60,809 nucleotides of DNA, taken from the NCBI GenBank assembly GCA_000442015.1, contig KE561370.1:1-60809 (forward strand). The letters run 5' to 3'. Below, piece by piece: positions 57,459-60,809 of this stretch. The position numbers were made by a program, and so were the translations under genes. Position 1 is the first letter of the stretch. The number at the start of each line of letters is the position of its first letter. Source of the DNA: Rozella allomycis CSF55 (lineage: Eukaryota; Rozellomycota). Below the pieces are notes generated by a model. The model ran no database searches. It was not told where the DNA came from and worked only from the letters and a program-made list of their open reading frames with translations.

Positions 57459-58154
57459 ATGTTCCTCCCCAACCATCTCCTCCTCCTCCTCATTCTCCCA
57501 CTAGCCACCACGCAAACATTCCTGCCGCTTGGCCTCACAATCCGCCGCTGCCAGCACCCCAAAACGGTCGCCATAACCATCGACGACGGACCGTCTTCTG
57601 GCATGTCCCCAATCCTCGCCCTCCTGCAGCAGTACCGCCCACACAAGGTAACCTTCTTCGTAACCGGCCAATCTCTCGCCACCACATCAAATTCCACAGA
57701 TCTTGTCCGCACAGCGATCCGCCGCGGGCACGAGATCGGGCACCACTCGTACGCACACGGCAACTATGTAACGATGGCGGATGACGATATGCGTGCTGAT
57801 TTTATGAAAATGGATGCTGTTTTGAAGGGGATCAGGGGAACGTCGAGGCTTTTTAGACCGCCGTATGGAGAGATTGATAGAAGAGTGTTTGAGTTTGTGA
57901 GGAGTAAAAAGTACCATGTTGTTGGATGGTCGATGGATACGAATGACTGGAAGTATTATGAGCAGAGTGATTATTTGGGAAAGGTGATGGAAGAGCTTGG
58001 AGGCAGGGCAAAGTCAAAGTCGATTGTGTTGATGCATGATAGAGATGAAAAGTCGGCGGAAGTGTTGAAGGAGATATTGGAGTTGGTGATAAAGACTGGC
58101 TATAAAGCGACGACTGTTTCTAAATGTCTTGGAATCAACATGAAAAACAAGTAG
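57459..58154 (+). CDS. secreted NodB polysaccharide deacetylase, copy 2
   Basis: Signal peptide MFLPNHLLLLLILPLATTQ. All five NodB motifs are kept: [46 protein letters not shown] and SIVLMHDRDEKSAEVL. 231 aa. The first about 310 bp are strikingly C-rich on the coding strand, with C-ending codons (CTCCTCCTCCTC, ACCACC, GCCATAACC). From about 57770 the coding strand turns G-rich, with A/T/G-ending codons. Copy 1 shows no such switch. The C-rich texture starts already upstream of the ATG (about 57350). The protein is nevertheless conserved throughout. Confidence 0.93.
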   Translation: MFLPNHLLLLLILPLATTQTFLPLGLTIRRCQHPKTVAITIDDGPSSGMSPILALLQQYRPHKVTFFVTGQSLATTSNSTDLVRTAIRRGHEIGHHSYAHGNYVTMADDDMRADFMKMDAVLKGIRGTSRLFRPPYGEIDRRVFEFVRSKKYHVVGWSMDTNDWKYYEQSDYLGKVMEELGGRAKSKSIVLMHDRDEKSAEVLKEILELVIKTGYKATTVSKCLGINMKNK

Positions 58155-58159
58155 CAACA

Positions 58160-58255
58160 GAATGGTCAACTCCATAAATAAATAAATAAATCTATTTTAA
58201 CCATACATTATATAAAAATATTATTTTAACCATACACTATACAACATAATCTATC
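58160..58255 (+). repeat. short A+T repeats between deacetylase 2 and SMC5
   Basis: Five AAAT units (58175-58195) are followed by a directly repeated TATTTTAACCATACA(T/C)TATA element at 58192-58210 and 58220-58240. Probably 3' UTR and terminator sequence for the two convergent genes. Confidence 0.5.
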
Positions 58256-58276
58256 TCAATGTTTCTCGTTAATTTA

Positions 58277-60809
<2,533 letters not shown>

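Noticed and set aside
57443-57917. Minus-strand Arg-rich ORFs opposite deacetylase 2
   Set aside because: Produced by the C-rich codon bias of the sense strand; the sense frame has all NodB motifs.

Overview
The window is nuclear DNA of a small, A+T-rich, very gene-dense eukaryotic genome. The gene content best fits an early-diverging zoosporic fungus or close relative (chytrid or Rozella/Cryptomycota-like; this is inference). There are two secreted NodB chitin-deacetylase-like enzymes, fungal-style housekeeping genes (Rpd3-type HDAC, GCN5, Siw14-like phosphatase, PRP18, H2A ending SQEL), an axonemal-dynein assembly factor (CFAP300, which implies a flagellated stage) and a Crinkler/RHS-like P-loop protein of the kind reported from Rozella and other parasites or symbionts. 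Almost every gene is cut by ultrashort introns: more than 40 could be reconstructed by restoring known protein families, nearly all 26-31 nt (mode 28-29) with GTA(A/R) donors and TAG/CAG acceptors.

Layout. 1-3402: the 3' part of a SUN-domain gene, a hairpin-rich probable structured RNA, and a class C GPCR with a PH-like tail. 3579-5750: an unrecognised gene and a two-BIR-domain (Bir1/survivin-like) gene. About 5760-10385: a 4.6-kb island with no credible gene and a less A+T-rich texture, ending at a tRNA-Leu(CAA) gene, with a tRNA fragment and a GTTAC repeat just beyond. 11033-20525: CFAP300, a four-TM protein, DCN1, a broken oligopeptidase B, a secreted orphan protein and its frameshifted paralog, an LCHN/DENN-like gene and a Rib2/Pus9-like pseudouridine synthase. 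20684-27397: PNP, the Crinkler/RHS-like gene and CUL4. The Crinkler/RHS-like gene sits between two copies of the PNP-CUL4 junction. 27597-28774: a divergent H2A/H2B pair with mirrored E2F-like sites and, on both mRNAs, a 6-bp-stem/4-nt-loop histone 3' hairpin followed at identical spacing by a purine-rich element.

29134-46234: mitochondrial carrier, CRAL-TRIO protein with a charged tail, OTU protease, HMG-box protein, RINT1/Tip20, a Mon1/Fuzzy-type longin protein, a tiny Tim9-like gene, PCID2/Thp1, an LRR protein, an orphan, Siw14-like phosphatase, HPRT, PRP18, FMC1 and tRNA-Asp(GTC). 46331-60809: PNKP, a full ABCB transporter, a PAP2 lipid phosphatase, GCN5 tail-to-tail with an Rpd3-type HDAC, tandem chitin deacetylases, and SMC5 running off the end.

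Functional threads: chromatin (GCN5, HDAC, H2A, H2B, HMG-box, Bir1, SMC5, PNKP), cullin neddylation (CUL4 and DCN1), purine salvage (PNP and HPRT), membrane traffic (RINT1/Tip20, Mon1/Fuzzy-like, LCHN-like, CRAL-TRIO) and host/surface interaction (chitin deacetylases, secreted orphans, Crinkler/RHS-like protein). Gene spacing is extreme: two head-to-head pairs have start codons only 30-32 bp apart, and one same-strand pair has 28 bp between stop and next start. Intron, motif and family assignments were made by eye; no searches were run.
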